The translations under genes were made by a program, and so were the position numbers. 7,360 nucleotides of DNA from Candidatus Woesearchaeota archaeon (GTDB lineage: Archaea; Nanoarchaeota; Nanoarchaeia; Woesearchaeales; JAGVZT01), in the NCBI GenBank assembly GCA_017608295.1, contig JAFCGF010000069.1, positions 1-7,360 on the forward strand, read 5' to 3'. Under the pieces are notes generated by a model. It worked only from the letters and a program-made list of their open reading frames with translations, ran no database searches and was not told the origin of the DNA. Positions 6,812 to 7,360 of this stretch are shown one piece after another (position 1 is the stretch's first letter; every line of letters begins with the position of its first letter).

Positions 6812-7360
6812 CTCTGTGTGTCTGGTGGTTTGTTTTTCCACGTGCTTGAGGAATTTCTGGGAAGCGAAATAGCTGCCGCATGCCTCGCAGCGCTCCAGGA
6901 TGTTTACTCCAATAATTTCATCCCGGATTGAGATGGTTCTTATGCCATCCTTGTCCGTCATTTGAATGGCGCCTGTACGACAAAGGTTTGCGCAGGTCCC
7001 ACATCCGATACAAAGCCCTTCCGTGGGAACCACAAAACTCATGCCGTTTCGTTTTTCCATCTTTAGGGCCCCTGCGCCCACGATTTCCTTGCAAACACGT
7101 ATACATAAACGGCAACGAATACAACCGTCAGGGGGGGCACCCAGATCAACCCCGTAATCCCGTGCCAGATTTCTGATGAATTGAGATTGCGGTGCCATGG
7201 TCAGAAGATTTCTGAAGGCGGACGTCCGCGCCTTTATGGCCAGTTCACTCTTGGTTTTTACCTCCAGACCTTCCCTTCCCTTGAGGATGCAAGACAACAG
7301 TGCCCTCGCTTTTCCAGCGCGGCCCCGCACCTCCACCGAACACAACTTGCAGGCACCAAT
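6725..7360 (-). CDS. Iron-sulfur electron-transfer subunit (2Fe-2S plus 2x[4Fe-4S]), start beyond the right edge
   Basis: The frame is open to the right edge, so the 211 visible residues are the C-terminal part of a longer protein. Residues 1-24 hold the end of a plant-type [2Fe-2S] ferredoxin domain: GACKLCSVEV with Cys4 and Cys7, then Cys24; the first ligand lies outside the window. Two [4Fe-4S] ferredoxin motifs follow as CxxCxxCxxxC: Cys80, 83, 86, 90 and Cys117, 120, 123, 127. The tail carries CEACGSYF at 158-165 and YCPTC at 190-194, a four-Cys zinc-ribbon or rubredoxin-like pair. This order resembles HoxU and the NuoG N-terminus, which pass electrons between NAD(P)H or formate modules and a hydrogenase or quinone. 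The His-Cys3 cluster motif normally found between the [2Fe-2S] and dicluster parts is absent from 45-79. It should be soluble or part of a cytoplasmic complex; its partner is unknown. The TTG at 7345 is internal to the ferredoxin motif and is not the start. It converges on the glycan operon and is functionally unrelated. Confidence 0.88.
   Translation of the reverse strand: MGACKLCSVEVRGRAGKARALLSCILKGREGLEVKTKSELAIKARTSAFRNLLTMAPQSQFIRNLARDYGVDLGAPPDGCIRCRLCIRVCKEIVGAGALKMEKRNGMSFVVPTEGLCIGCGTCANLCRTGAIQMTDKDGIRTISIRDEIIGVNILERCEACGSYFASQKFLKHVEKQTTRHTELKEHHLYCPTCAKLFSDRVKSSERLKRI

Noticed and set aside
6918..7176. Open frames on both strands inside the Fe-S gene
   Set aside because: They are other-frame readings of a gene whose cysteine motifs fix the true frame.

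Overview
The window looks like bacterial chromosome from a cell-surface polysaccharide or secreted-glycoconjugate locus. No rRNA, tRNA or marker gene is present, so taxonomy is only inferred. Compact Shine-Dalgarno-led genes, TTG/GTG starts, moderate GC and an anaerobe-type Fe-S oxidoreductase subunit at the right edge would fit a Gram-negative anaerobe such as a member of the Desulfobacterota. That is a guess from gene content, not a demonstration.

Layout: (1) 1-330, minus strand: N-terminal 110 residues of a family 2 glycosyltransferase that runs off the left edge. (2) 331-579: a divergent intergenic region with a good candidate promoter on each strand. (3) 580-6584, plus strand: a five-gene operon. 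It comprises a family 2 glycosyltransferase with a long C-terminal extension, an ABC exporter with fused membrane and ATPase domains, two tandem paralogous sulfotransferases, and a second family 2 glycosyltransferase. (4) 6581-6811, plus strand: a 76-codon frame that resembles a decayed sulfotransferase C-terminus and runs antisense into the next gene. (5) 6725-7360, minus strand: the C-terminal 211 residues of a 2Fe-2S plus 2x[4Fe-4S] electron-transfer subunit that runs off the right edge.

The five plus-strand genes make sense as one pathway. Two GT-A fold glycosyltransferases would transfer sugars, two PAPS-dependent sulfotransferases would decorate the product with sulfate, and the ABC exporter would move a substrate or intermediate across the inner membrane. 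The likely product is a sulfated glycan, glycolipid or glycosylated small molecule; the actual substrate cannot be read from the sequence. The first two genes are separated by one base and the third follows 12 bases later. The remaining genes are separated by 70-100 bases but each has its own strong ribosome binding site. Two starts are best moved from the longest open frame on ribosome-binding-site grounds: the ABC exporter (TTG at 2090) and the second sulfotransferase (GTG at 4838).

The most notable points are the sulfotransferase pair (plus a possible third, decayed copy), the glutamine in place of the H-loop histidine in the exporter, the unassigned 240-residue tail of the first glycosyltransferase, and the junction with the unrelated Fe-S gene. 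I see no mobile element, CRISPR array or RNA gene.
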